From contig CAZORE010000003.1 in NCBI GenBank assembly GCA_964581815.1, forward strand, positions 62,001-126,000: a DNA stretch of 64,000 nucleotides, given 5' to 3'. Below, one piece after another: positions 27,994 through 36,269 of this stretch (its first letter is position 1; the number at the start of each line of letters is the position of its first letter). The DNA comes from Trebonia sp964581815 (GTDB taxonomy: Bacteria > Actinomycetota > Actinomycetes > Streptosporangiales > Streptosporangiaceae). Under the pieces are notes generated by a model. It was not told where the DNA came from. It ran no database searches and worked only from the letters and a program-made list of their open reading frames with translations. Made by a program: the position numbers and the translations under genes.

Positions 27994-28815
27994 TTAGTGC
28001 CGCAGTTCCAGCGTGCAGCACTTGGCGCCGCCGCCGGCCTTGAGCAGCTCCGACATGTCGACGGGCACGGGGGTGAAGCCGCGTGCGGCCAGCGACCTGG
28101 CCAGGCTGGTGGCCTGCGCGGCGAGCACCACCTGGCGCCCGTCGGATACCGCGTTGAGCCCGAGAACCTCCGCGTCCTCGTCCTTGGCCTCGATGAGCTC
28201 GTCGAACACCGTAGAGAGGAACACCCGCCCGGCGTCGTCGAAGGCCGGCGGGTAGTACATCGCCGTCGAGTCGTCGAGCACGCACAGCGCCGTGTCCAGG
28301 TGGTAGTAGCGCGGGTCGATCAGCCGCAGCGACATGACCCGCCGCTTGAACACCGACGACAGCTCCCAGGCCGCGCCCATGTCCGAGCGGAACCCGTACC
28401 CGGCGAGCACGGTGTCCCCGGCGACCAGGATGTCGCCCTCGCCCTCGTTCACCCGGAGCGCCTCGTGCACGGTGTACCCGTGCGACCGCAGCCAGGACAG
28501 GTAAGCGCCGGCCTCGGCGGCCCGCTCCGGGTGCTTGAACCGCACGCCGAGCGCGATCCCGTCGATCACCGTCGCGCCGTTGGCGGCGAACACCATGTCC
28601 GGCAGCCCGGCGACCGGCTCGATCACGGAGACGGAGTGCCCGAGCGACTCGTACGTCGCCCGCAGCTCGGACCACTGCCGCATCGCGAGACCGGGGTCAA
28701 CCGGCTCATCGGGCCGCATCCACGGGTTAATCGCGTAACTGACCTCGAAATACTCGGGCGGGCACATTAGGTATGAGCGGGTGGTTTCCGCCCGGCGCGG
28801 CACATCGTTGACCAT
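27994..28815 (-). CDS. DDAH / arginine dihydrolase-like amidinotransferase-fold hydrolase
   Basis: A 273-residue guanidine-modifying enzyme: catalytic His172 in YYHLDTALCVLD and the C-terminal Cys pair in GGAKCCTLELRH. It is usually annotated dimethylarginine dimethylaminohydrolase. However MCPPEYFEVSYAINPWM and DMVFAANG resemble cyanobacterial arginine dihydrolase (ArgZ/AgrE); Asn30 and Asn79 are 49 residues apart, the same spacing I recall for ArgZ Asn22 and Asn71. Then the product would be ornithine, exactly the substrate of RocD next to it. Product citrulline (DDAH) remains possible. Start ATG 28815 removes a proline-rich chance extension. Confidence 0.8.
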   Translation of the reverse strand: MVNDVPRRAETTRSYLMCPPEYFEVSYAINPWMRPDEPVDPGLAMRQWSELRATYESLGHSVSVIEPVAGLPDMVFAANGATVIDGIALGVRFKHPERAAEAGAYLSWLRSHGYTVHEALRVNEGEGDILVAGDTVLAGYGFRSDMGAAWELSSVFKRRVMSLRLIDPRYYHLDTALCVLDDSTAMYYPPAFDDAGRVFLSTVFDELIEAKDEDAEVLGLNAVSDGRQVVLAAQATSLARSLAARGFTPVPVDMSELLKAGGGAKCCTLELRH

Positions 28816-29239
28816 ACCGCGAGCGTACGTAGGCGCACCTCGATCTAACAGAGCGTAATCATGCTTCTGGCCGGCGATCCGTTGCGTCTTAGCCAGGCAA
28901 ATGATCAATTCATTGCGCCGCACCGGCCCGCCACCGCCCCGCAATCCCCCCGCAACCCTCCGCCCCGGGAGACGGTCCTCGCCCGCCCCGCGACCGTGAC
29001 CGCGCCACTGACCTCAACCACACCAGCGGCCCCACCCGACCGGCGCCGCAGCTTCACTTTGTATCAGTTCCTGCGAGTTTCCCGACTCTGTATCGGTTTC
29101 GGTCACTTCTGTGCCCGTTATGTCCGATATGAGAAGGAGGAGCAAGCAGAAACTGATACCAGGTCGTCCCGGGAGGTTGGAATCGACGGCAAGTCGCGGC
29201 CCGCCTCGACAGCCAGACGGCCTAGCGGGCGTGGGCTGG
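28816..29239. other. Gene-free region with an inverted repeat
   Basis: About 420 bases without a credible gene, between the 5' end of the dihydrolase-like gene and the 3' end of dapC. Bases 28860-29060 are proline-codon-like C-rich DNA with no frame support. A dyad lies at 29061-29159 (see separate entry). The promoter of the dihydrolase-rocD operon must be near 28820-28900. Confidence 0.4.
29061..29159. repeat. Spaced inverted repeat
   Basis: GTATCAGTTCCTGC at 29061-29074 and GCAGAAACTGATAC at 29146-29159 are reverse complements with one mismatch over 14 bases, about 71 bases apart. A related GTATCGGTTTC lies between them at 29090-29100. It could be the ends of a small inserted element or paired regulator sites. 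Confidence 0.55.
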
Positions 29240-30361
29240 CTAGCGGGCGGCGAGGGCGTGCAGGCGCATCCCGGCCGCGGCGACGCGCTCGTCGGTCGCG
29301 GTCAGCGCGACGCGGATGTAAGCGCGCCCCTCCGGCCCGTACATGGAGCCGGGGCCGGCCAGGATGCCGCACTCGGTGGCGAGCAGCTCGCAGGCGGCCC
29401 AGCAGTCAAGGCCGGGGCGGGTGGCCCACAGGTAGAGGCCCGCCTCGGAATGCTCGATGGTGAACCCGGCCGCGGTGAGCCCGGCCGCCAGGATGCCCCG
29501 GCGGGCCGCGTACCTGGCCTTCTGCTCGGCGGCGTGGGCGTCGTCGGACAGCGCCGCGATCATCGCCGCCTGGACCGGGGCGGGCACGATCATCCCGGCC
29601 TGCCGTCCGACGAGCAGCAGGTCCTTCATCAGCCGGGGGTCGCCGGTGACGAAGCCGGCCCGGTAGCCGGCCAGGTTGGACCGCTTGGACAGCGAGAACA
29701 CGGCGAGCACGCCGTCGAGCGAGTCGCCGCGCACGGACTCGTGCAGGACCGATACCGGGCTGACGTCCCAGCCGAGCCCGATGTAGCACTCGTCGGAGGC
29801 CAGGACCGCGCCCCGCAACCGCGCCCAGCCGACCGCGTCCCGCAGCGCCGGGCCGGGCAGCACCCGCCCGGTGGGGTTGGATGGCGAGTTCACCCAGCGC
29901 AGCCGGGCCGCCGACGGCGCCGCGGCGAGCGCGCCCGGGAGGAGGTCATCGACCGGGACCGCGGTGGCACCGCACAGCCGGGCGCCGATGTCGTACGTGG
30001 GGTAGGCGAGCGACGGGAAGAGCACCGCGTCGGACGCGCCGAGCCCGAGCATGGTCGGCAGCCAGGCGATGAACTCCTTGGTGCCGATCACCGGCAGCAC
30101 GGTCACCGGGTCGACGTGCACGTCGAGTGACCGGGCGAGCCATCCCGCGGCCGCCGCGCGCAGTTCCGGCGTACCCGCGGTCAGCGGGTAGCCGGGCGCG
30201 TTGGCGGCCGCGGCGAGTGCTTCCATGATGACCGTGGGCACCGGGTCAACCGGGGTGCCCACGGACAGGTCAACCGCGCCCCCGGGGAACGCGCGCGCCT
30301 TCTCCGCGATCGGCGTCAGTTCATCCCAGGGGTACTCAGGCAGCCGTGCGGCGAGGGTCAC
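29240..30361 (-). CDS. dapC: N-succinyldiaminopimelate aminotransferase
   Basis: A 373-residue class I PLP aminotransferase of the DapC type, acting in the succinylase branch of lysine/meso-DAP synthesis (N-succinyl-2-amino-6-ketopimelate to N-succinyl-DAP). Visible are NSPSNPTGRVL, the Asp/Tyr of DECYIGLGWD and the PLP lysine in SLSKRSNLAGYRAGF. Its start overlaps the fdxA stop by four bases; the fdxA-dapC pair is conserved across actinobacteria. dapD for the preceding step lies at 33243 on the other strand. Confidence 0.92.
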   Translation of the reverse strand: MTLAARLPEYPWDELTPIAEKARAFPGGAVDLSVGTPVDPVPTVIMEALAAAANAPGYPLTAGTPELRAAAAGWLARSLDVHVDPVTVLPVIGTKEFIAWLPTMLGLGASDAVLFPSLAYPTYDIGARLCGATAVPVDDLLPGALAAAPSAARLRWVNSPSNPTGRVLPGPALRDAVGWARLRGAVLASDECYIGLGWDVSPVSVLHESVRGDSLDGVLAVFSLSKRSNLAGYRAGFVTGDPRLMKDLLLVGRQAGMIVPAPVQAAMIAALSDDAHAAEQKARYAARRGILAAGLTAAGFTIEHSEAGLYLWATRPGLDCWAACELLATECGILAGPGSMYGPEGRAYIRVALTATDERVAAAGMRLHALAAR

Positions 30362-30690
30362 TCGTGCCCGGGGTTAATGTCCGCGGGCAGCGCCGCGACG
30401 AACGGGTGGTCCTTGCCGGCCTTGCCGACCTTCGAGGCGCCGCCGGGCGAGCCAAGGTCGTCGAAGAACTCGGCGTTGATCTTCGTGTAGTCCTTCCACT
30501 GCTCGGGGACGTCGTCCTCGTAGTAGATGGCCTCAACCGGGCAGACGGGCTCGCAAGCGCCGCAGTCTACGCACTCGTCCGGGTGGATGTAGAGCATGCG
30601 CTCGCCCTCGTAGATGCAGTCCACCGGGCACTCTTCGATGCATGCTTTGTCGAGTACATCGACGCATGTCTGCGCGATGGTGTAGGTCAC
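30358..30690 (-). CDS. fdxA: 7Fe ferredoxin
   Basis: A 110-residue bacterial ferredoxin. CVDVLDKACIEECPVDC and CVDCGACEPVCP give the ligands for one [3Fe-4S] and one [4Fe-4S] cluster, followed by the ~50-residue C-terminal extension seen in actinobacterial FdxA/FdxC. It supplies low-potential electrons to, for example, cytochromes P450 or other reductases. GTG 30690 (VTYTIAQTC) is the start; AGGAG lies five bases upstream. Coupled to dapC by an ATGA-like overlap. Confidence 0.95.
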   Translation of the reverse strand: MTYTIAQTCVDVLDKACIEECPVDCIYEGERMLYIHPDECVDCGACEPVCPVEAIYYEDDVPEQWKDYTKINAEFFDDLGSPGGASKVGKAGKDHPFVAALPADINPGHE

Positions 30691-30752
30691 GGGAGCTCCT
30701 CTATAACGTCTAACCCACTTCAGGTACCCAAACAGTATGGTGGGTCGCCGTG

Positions 30753-31733
30753 CTAGCTGGCGACAATACCCCCCGCTCCAGCGCTCGGGTCGGCCTGCCA
30801 GCTCGTTTCTGTCAGCTGGGCCTTCCACTGGTACCGCGCGTAGCTGACCCGCGTGATCCCGTAGGAGCCGGCGTGGGCGACCAGCCAGTCCGCCACGGTC
30901 CAGCCGGCGCCCGGCGCGGTGGTGATCAGGTCAGCCGATCCCGAACGGATGCGGGTTACCCCGGTCAGCGCCCCGCCTCGCCCCGGGGCGCCGAACACGG
31001 AGTCCAGCTTCTGCGCCGCCCCGTGCAGGTCGAGCTTGAGCGAGACGCTCGTCTCCGCCGCCTGCGCGGACGGGCTGTACCAGCAGGTGACCGCGTGCGG
31101 CCGGGTGGTGAAGTCGACGGCCAGCTGCGCGCCGACTTGCGCGTACTGCTCGTAGGCGGAGCCGTCGGCGCTCTTCTGCACGGCCTGGGCGGCCTGGGAG
31201 ACGGGGATCGTGGTGTAGCCCGGGACCTTGACGAGCGCGCCGAAGAACGCCTGCGCCGCGTAGGCCGGGTCTTGCAGCTGGGCCGCGGTGCCCCAGCCCT
31301 GCGAGGGCCGCTGCTGGAAGATGCCCACCGAGTCCCGGTCGCCGTAGCTCAGGTTCTCCAGCTTGGACTCCTGGAACGCGGTCGCGTAGGCGATGGTCAG
31401 GGCCTGCACCGGCAGGTGGTCGCGGGCCGCGACGGCCGCGACCGTGGCCGCGTCCGCGGCCTGGCCGAAGTCGAGCGGTATGACGTTCTGCCCGGTGCCC
31501 GCCTGGCAGCCGGGCACGGTCAGCACCTGGACCACGTAGCGCTGGTACGCGCTGTAGGCGAAGTACGCGCCGGCGCCGAGCAGCAGCGCGATCACGATGA
31601 GCACGATCAGCGGACGCCGCCAGGCGGGGCGCTGATACCGGTAAACCGCACCAGGCTTCGGGGATGCCGTCCGCACACCGTCGAAGGTACCTGCTTTCCG
31701 TTGCGGATAAGTGATCGATGGTGACTCGCTCAT
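30753..31733 (-). CDS. Membrane-anchored protein with lysozyme-like motif
   Basis: A 326-residue protein with a ~40-residue cytoplasmic N-terminus, one membrane helix (about residues 42-64) and an extracytoplasmic domain. The stretch FQESKLENLSYGDRDSVGIFQQRPSQGWGT at about 120-149 resembles the Glu-containing fold of lytic transglycosylases and is common in unnamed actinobacterial cell-surface proteins. Whether it is an active muralytic enzyme is not known. Its ATG overlaps the tnpB stop (ATGA) and the likely ribosome site (GGAAGG) is inside tnpB, so translation is probably coupled to the inserted transposon gene. It lies 62 bases before fdxA. Confidence 0.7.
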   Translation of the reverse strand: MSESPSITYPQRKAGTFDGVRTASPKPGAVYRYQRPAWRRPLIVLIVIALLLGAGAYFAYSAYQRYVVQVLTVPGCQAGTGQNVIPLDFGQAADAATVAAVAARDHLPVQALTIAYATAFQESKLENLSYGDRDSVGIFQQRPSQGWGTAAQLQDPAYAAQAFFGALVKVPGYTTIPVSQAAQAVQKSADGSAYEQYAQVGAQLAVDFTTRPHAVTCWYSPSAQAAETSVSLKLDLHGAAQKLDSVFGAPGRGGALTGVTRIRSGSADLITTAPGAGWTVADWLVAHAGSYGITRVSYARYQWKAQLTETSWQADPSAGAGGIVAS

Positions 31734-33013
31734 GCCGTAGCCTTCCGTTGCCGGAGGGCGGTCCCGGTCTTGCCCGCTTGCGCGGTGCCGGGTTCCTGTT
31801 TCATCGGGACTTGCCGCGCGGGGCGCGGTCTTGCGGTCCCTCCGCAGGCGTTTTCCCTCTCGGCCCCACTGGCCGCGAGGTACAGCAGGTTACGGGCGGC
31901 GTTCACGTCCCGGTCGATGACCAGTCCGCAGGCACCGCACCGGAACGTGCGCTCGGACAGGGACAGCTTGGCTTTCACTGTCCCGCAGCCTGAGCATTGC
32001 TTGCTGCTGGGATAGAAGCGGCCCGCCGTGACGAGCGTCCCGCCGCGCCAGGCGGTCTTGTAGGCCAGCATCCGCCGCGCCTGCCCGAAGCCCTGGTCGC
32101 AGATGGCGCGGGCGAGGCGGTGGTTGCGGGTCATCCCGGCGACGTTCAGGTCCTCGACCGCGATCGTCTCGTACGTGTCGGCGAGCATGGACGTGGCCTT
32201 GTGCAGCGTGTCGGCGCGCAGGTTCGCGATCCGGGCGTGCAGCCGGGCCAGCCGGGCCGCGGACTTGCGGCGCCGCGCCGAGCCCGGCCGCTTGCGCGAG
32301 TGCGCCCGCGAGGCCCGCCGCAGCCGCCGCAGCCCGGCGTGCAGCGGCCGCGGCCCGCCGATCGTGATCACGTTCCCGGCGTTGTCCGCGGCGGTGACCA
32401 GTGTCTTGACGCCGAGGTCGACCCCGATCGCGGTGCCGGGCCGGGCGTGCCGTTCCGGTACCGGACGGTCTTCCTCGACGGTGAGGGACACGAACCAGCG
32501 TTGCGCGGTCCTGGTCACCGTCGCGGACAAGATCCGCGCGCGGCCGCCGGCGAGGCGCACGGCCAGCTTCCCGGTGGACTCGTGCGTGGCGATGACGCCG
32601 AGCCGGGGCAGGGTGACCGAGTGCCTGGCGCAGCGGATGACCCCGGTGAGCCGGAAGGAATCCTTGCTCTTGCCGCGCTTCTTGAACCTCGGGAAGCCGA
32701 GCTTCTTCCCCTTCCGCTGGCCGCGCCGGGACTTGACGAAGCCGGACAGCGCCCGTTCCAGGTCCCGGAAGGACTCCTGATAGCAGCACTTGGAGTTCTC
32801 CGCCCACCAGGCCAGGGCCGGGTCAGCCTTCTTGACCGTGTTCCACAGCCGGTGCAGTTCCGTGCCCGGGTACCACCTGCGCTCAGCCGCGTACCGCTCC
32901 TTGCACCGGGCCAGCGCCCAGTTCCAGGCGAACCGGGCGGCCCCGGCATGGGACCGCAGCGCCCGCTGCTGGGCCGCCGTGGGGTCCAGCGCGAACCGGT
33001 ACGCTAGCTTCAC
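31730..33013 (-). CDS. tnpB: TnpB, RNA-guided nuclease of an IS200/IS605-type element
   Basis: A 427-residue TnpB that looks intact. Beginning VKLAYRFALDPTAAQQ (GTG 33013), it has the N-terminal HTH/WED region, the RuvC aspartate in GVDLGVKT (about 199), glutamate in VEDLNVAG (about 287), a zinc ribbon with CSGCG and CGAC, and the last aspartate in DRDVNAARN (about 368). The Pro/Lys-rich tail ends AGKTGTALRQRKATA as in other family members, where the omega-RNA is encoded over the 3' end. No tnpA or serine recombinase is adjacent. In-frame starts up to 33097 are possible. TnpB proteins use omega-RNA to cut DNA and aid transposon retention. Confidence 0.93.
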   Translation of the reverse strand: MKLAYRFALDPTAAQQRALRSHAGAARFAWNWALARCKERYAAERRWYPGTELHRLWNTVKKADPALAWWAENSKCCYQESFRDLERALSGFVKSRRGQRKGKKLGFPRFKKRGKSKDSFRLTGVIRCARHSVTLPRLGVIATHESTGKLAVRLAGGRARILSATVTRTAQRWFVSLTVEEDRPVPERHARPGTAIGVDLGVKTLVTAADNAGNVITIGGPRPLHAGLRRLRRASRAHSRKRPGSARRRKSAARLARLHARIANLRADTLHKATSMLADTYETIAVEDLNVAGMTRNHRLARAICDQGFGQARRMLAYKTAWRGGTLVTAGRFYPSSKQCSGCGTVKAKLSLSERTFRCGACGLVIDRDVNAARNLLYLAASGAERENACGGTARPRPARQVPMKQEPGTAQAGKTGTALRQRKATA

Positions 33014-33110
33014 CGCCGCCAACGGCCTCACCTCCCCGGTCACCCTCCAAGCATCTAGAAACATGCTATCGAGCCTGTATGACATTCTCAGAGACACACG
33101 AACTTGTGGC
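31730..33110 (-). mobile_element. Solo-tnpB insertion (IS200/IS605 superfamily), bounds approximate
   Basis: The element is inferred from tnpB alone. The right end should be at or just past the tnpB stop, next to the ATG of the membrane gene at 31733; the left end is somewhere above 33013, perhaps near 33100, before dapD. No terminal inverted repeats or target duplication are expected in this superfamily, and none was seen. The right-end subterminal DNA is expected to encode the omega-RNA scaffold. Confidence 0.6.
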
Positions 33111-33242
33111 CGATGACCAACAAGCTGTTCTGACTAGTACTGAGCACCGGCGAGCGCTTAAGAGCACTGCTAAACAGCAGATGCTGTCCCTTTCTGGTGG
33201 CCGGTGCGGCGCGGATGCCCTGGGCTAGTAGGCTCGCTGGGC

Positions 33243-34076
<834 letters not shown>

Positions 34077-34120
34077 GCAGCTTAAACGGGACAATTCCTG
34101 TTCCTGGGGCCTAAGACGTT

Positions 34121-34138
34121 AGTTCGCTCTAAGTTCGC
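34121..34138. promoter_or_regulatory. Direct repeat upstream of the LOG-family gene
   Basis: AGTTCGC occurs at 34121-34127 and again at 34132-34138, one helical turn apart, about 60 bases before the LOG-family start. It could be a regulator site or part of a promoter region. No firm -10/-35 pair is seen. Confidence 0.25.
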
Positions 34139-34196
34139 CCGCCGGCCGCGTGTCCCGTCATAGCACTGTCCGTGGATAGCTACCTTGGATAGGACT

Positions 34197-34949
34197 ATGG
34201 GTGGAAGTAACGCGCGCAGGGTCCGTCGCCAGGGACCCGTAACGCTGCGCGATAAGCAGATTCCGGCGACCACGACCGACCAGCGGCTGCTCGACCGCCG
34301 CGGCCCGTCCGACTGGGTGCACGCCGACCCGTGGCGGGTGATGCGCATCCAGGCGGAGTTCGTGGAGGGGTTCGGCTTGCTCGCCGAGCTCGGCATCGCC
34401 GTGTCGGTCTTCGGCTCGGCCAGGTCGAAGCCGGGCACGCCCGAGTACGAGCTGGCCACCGACATCGCCGCCGGCCTCGCCAAGGCCGGCTACGCGATCA
34501 TCACCGGCGGCGGGCCCGGCATCATGGAGGCGGCCAACAAGGGCGCCGCCGCGGCGAACGGCGTGTCGGTCGGCCTGGGCATCGAGCTGCCGATGGAGGC
34601 AGGGCTCAACGAGTACGTGAACGTGGGCGTCGAGTTCCGCTACTTCTTCGTCAGGAAGACGATCTTCATCAAGTACTCGCAGGCCTTCGTGGTCCTGCCG
34701 GGCGGCTTCGGCACGATGGACGAGCTCTTCGAGGCGCTGACCCTGGTCGCTACCGGGAAGATAACCAAGTTCCCCATCGTCCTCGTCGGCACCGAGTACT
34801 GGTCGGGCCTGCTCGACTGGCTCAAGATGACCATGCTCGCCGATGGGAAGATCGGGGCGGCCGAGCTGGCCCTGCTGCACGTCGCGGACGACCCGGACGA
34901 GATCGTGAAGATCGTCACCGACGCGCACGAGGGCCTGTCGTTCCGGTAA
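34197..34949 (+). CDS. LOG-family (TIGR00730) Rossmann-fold protein
   Basis: A 250-residue protein with the two LOG hallmarks GGGPGIMEAANKG and PGGFGTMDELFE, the nucleotide-binding and catalytic segments of cytokinin riboside 5'-monophosphate phosphoribohydrolases. Bacterial members hydrolyse AMP-type nucleotides or act in unknown nucleotide turnover. The same gene follows dapD/dapE in Mycobacterium (Rv1205). ATG 34197 is used, with only a weak AGGA close by; a TTG at 34185 is the alternative. Confidence 0.88.
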   Translation: MGGSNARRVRRQGPVTLRDKQIPATTTDQRLLDRRGPSDWVHADPWRVMRIQAEFVEGFGLLAELGIAVSVFGSARSKPGTPEYELATDIAAGLAKAGYAIITGGGPGIMEAANKGAAAANGVSVGLGIELPMEAGLNEYVNVGVEFRYFFVRKTIFIKYSQAFVVLPGGFGTMDELFEALTLVATGKITKFPIVLVGTEYWSGLLDWLKMTMLADGKIGAAELALLHVADDPDEIVKIVTDAHEGLSFR

Positions 34950-35010
34950 GGGCGGCCAAGCCGGCCCGCTCCTTTACCACTTAGCCGGCGATTCGTGGCA
35001 CGATTTCATT

Positions 35011-35549
35011 GTGCTTGTTGTCATGGTGATCGCCTTCATCGTCGTCCTCGCTGTCGTGGTCCTCGCGGCCAGGGGGCGCGGCGGCGAGCTGTCCGTCGAG
35101 CGCAGCGACTACGCCCCGCTGGACATCGGCCCGGTATCCGCCACGGACGTGGCCCTGCTGCGCCCGCCGACCGGGGTGTGGGGGTACAGCATGCAGGCGA
35201 CGGACGAGGCGCTCGAGCAGATCGCCGAGGCGATCAGAGATCGGGACGTCCGGATCGTCGCGCTCGAGCAGCTGGTCACCGACCTGAGCAGGGACCAGGA
35301 ACACGCCCCCTCGCTGACGCCGCTCGCCAGCCCGTACGCCAGCCCCTACGGCGGCGCGCGGCACCGGCGGACGGTGGCGGACACCCTGCCGGACGCCGTC
35401 GCGGGCGACCCGTACCGTGCCGCCTACGACAACGCCGCCTACGACNNNNNNNNNNNNNNNNNNNNNNNNNNNNNNNNNNNNNNNNNNNNNNNNNNNNNNN
35501 NNNNNNNNNNNNNNNNNNNNNNNNNNNNNNNNNNNNNNNNNNNNNCTGA
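35011..35549 (+). CDS. Small DivIVA-like membrane protein, 3' end in assembly gap
   Basis: About 145 residues are visible before the 100-N gap. One N-terminal membrane helix (MLVVMVIAFIVVLAVVVLA) precedes a soluble part with GVWGYSMQATDEALEQIAEAIRDRD, similar to the small DivIVA-like proteins placed between the LOG gene and tag in actinobacteria (Rv1209 position). The tail is Tyr/Pro/Ala-rich (PYASPYGG, YDNAAYD) and may be repetitive, which could explain the gap. Where it ends is unknown: a TGA at 35547-35549 just after the gap is likely; if the gap were truly 100 bases the frame would end at 35598, through a repeat. Confidence 0.6.
35446..35545. other. Assembly gap (100 N)
   Basis: Exactly 100 N within the 3' part of the small membrane protein gene. 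It is bordered on the left by tyrosine-rich near-repeats and on the right, after eight bases, by a G/C-tract palindromic repeat, either of which could have broken the assembly. Confidence 0.99.
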
Positions 35550-35552
35550 AGT

Positions 35553-35582
35553 CTTCCGGGGGACGACCCCCGTACCCCCGGT
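35553..35582 (-). repeat. G/C-tract palindromic repeat, single reverse copy
   Basis: On the minus strand this reads CCGGGGGTACGGGGGTCGT then CCCCCGGAAG. It shares its plan with the two 36-base units in helR (37541-37612): G-tract, spacer, G-tract, TMGT-like loop, C-tract, GAAG. The core CGGGGG-ACGA-CCCCCG (35557-35572 on the plus strand) is a hairpin. It lies between the small membrane protein gene and tag. Confidence 0.7.
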
Positions 35583-35590
35583 GTCCTCGC

Positions 35591-36247
35591 ATGACTGACG
35601 TCCCCCCGGAGAAGCCGGGCAAGCCGATACGGCAGCTGGGGCCGGTGGCCGGGCCGGACGGGCGGCTGCGCTGCCCGTGGGGGCTGAGCGCGCCCGATTA
35701 CGTTGCCTACCACGATGCCGAGTGGGGCCGTCCGGTCCACGGTGACCAGGCGATCTTCGAACGGCTCTGCCTCGAGGCCTTTCAGTCGGGCCTGTCCTGG
35801 CTGACCATCTTGCGCAAGCGGGAGAACTTCAGGAAGGCATTCGCCGGGTTCGACATCCTCATCGTCGCCGCGTTCACCGACGCGGACGTGGCCCGGCTGC
35901 TCGCCGACGCGGGCATCGTGCGCAACCGCGCCAAGATCAACGCCGCCATCACCAACGCCCGGGCGGCCGCCGGGCTCACCGAAGGCCTCAGCGACCTGGT
36001 GTGGGGCTACGCCGATGCCGGGACGCGCCCCGCGCCCCGCACCCTGGCCGACCTGCCGGCGCAGACGCCCGAGTCCACGGCGCTGGCCAAGGAGCTGCGC
36101 AAGCGCGGCTTCGTCTTCACCGGCCCGGTTACGGTCTATGCCGCCATGCAGGCCTGCGGGCTGGTCAACGACCACCTGGAGGCATGCTTCGCCCGGGCGG
36201 GCGGCCATTTATCCACCGGTGCGCACATTCTCCGGGTGACCAGGTAG
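35591..36247 (+). CDS. tag: DNA-3-methyladenine glycosylase I
   Basis: A 218-residue base-excision glycosylase. It has CPWGLSAPDYVAYHDAEWG near the N-terminus, then FERLCLEAFQSGLSW with the active-site Glu, and NDHLEACFA near the C-terminus; Cys and His residues in the first and last segments form the family zinc site. Tag removes 3-methyladenine from alkylated DNA. It complements the ogt/alkA pair at the end of this window. ATG 35591 starts right after the palindromic repeat; the true promoter is upstream of the gap. Confidence 0.92.
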   Translation: MTDVPPEKPGKPIRQLGPVAGPDGRLRCPWGLSAPDYVAYHDAEWGRPVHGDQAIFERLCLEAFQSGLSWLTILRKRENFRKAFAGFDILIVAAFTDADVARLLADAGIVRNRAKINAAITNARAAAGLTEGLSDLVWGYADAGTRPAPRTLADLPAQTPESTALAKELRKRGFVFTGPVTVYAAMQACGLVNDHLEACFARAGGHLSTGAHILRVTR

Positions 36248-36269
36248 CGGTCGTGTAACAATACGCCGC

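Noticed and set aside
28816..29239. Possible small genes in the gene-free stretch
   Set aside because: Short frames in both directions lack ribosome sites and third-position GC bias.
29111..30130. Plus-strand 339-codon frame opposite dapC
   Set aside because: Starts in an intergenic region but overlaps dapC completely; no motif and no support from codon bias.
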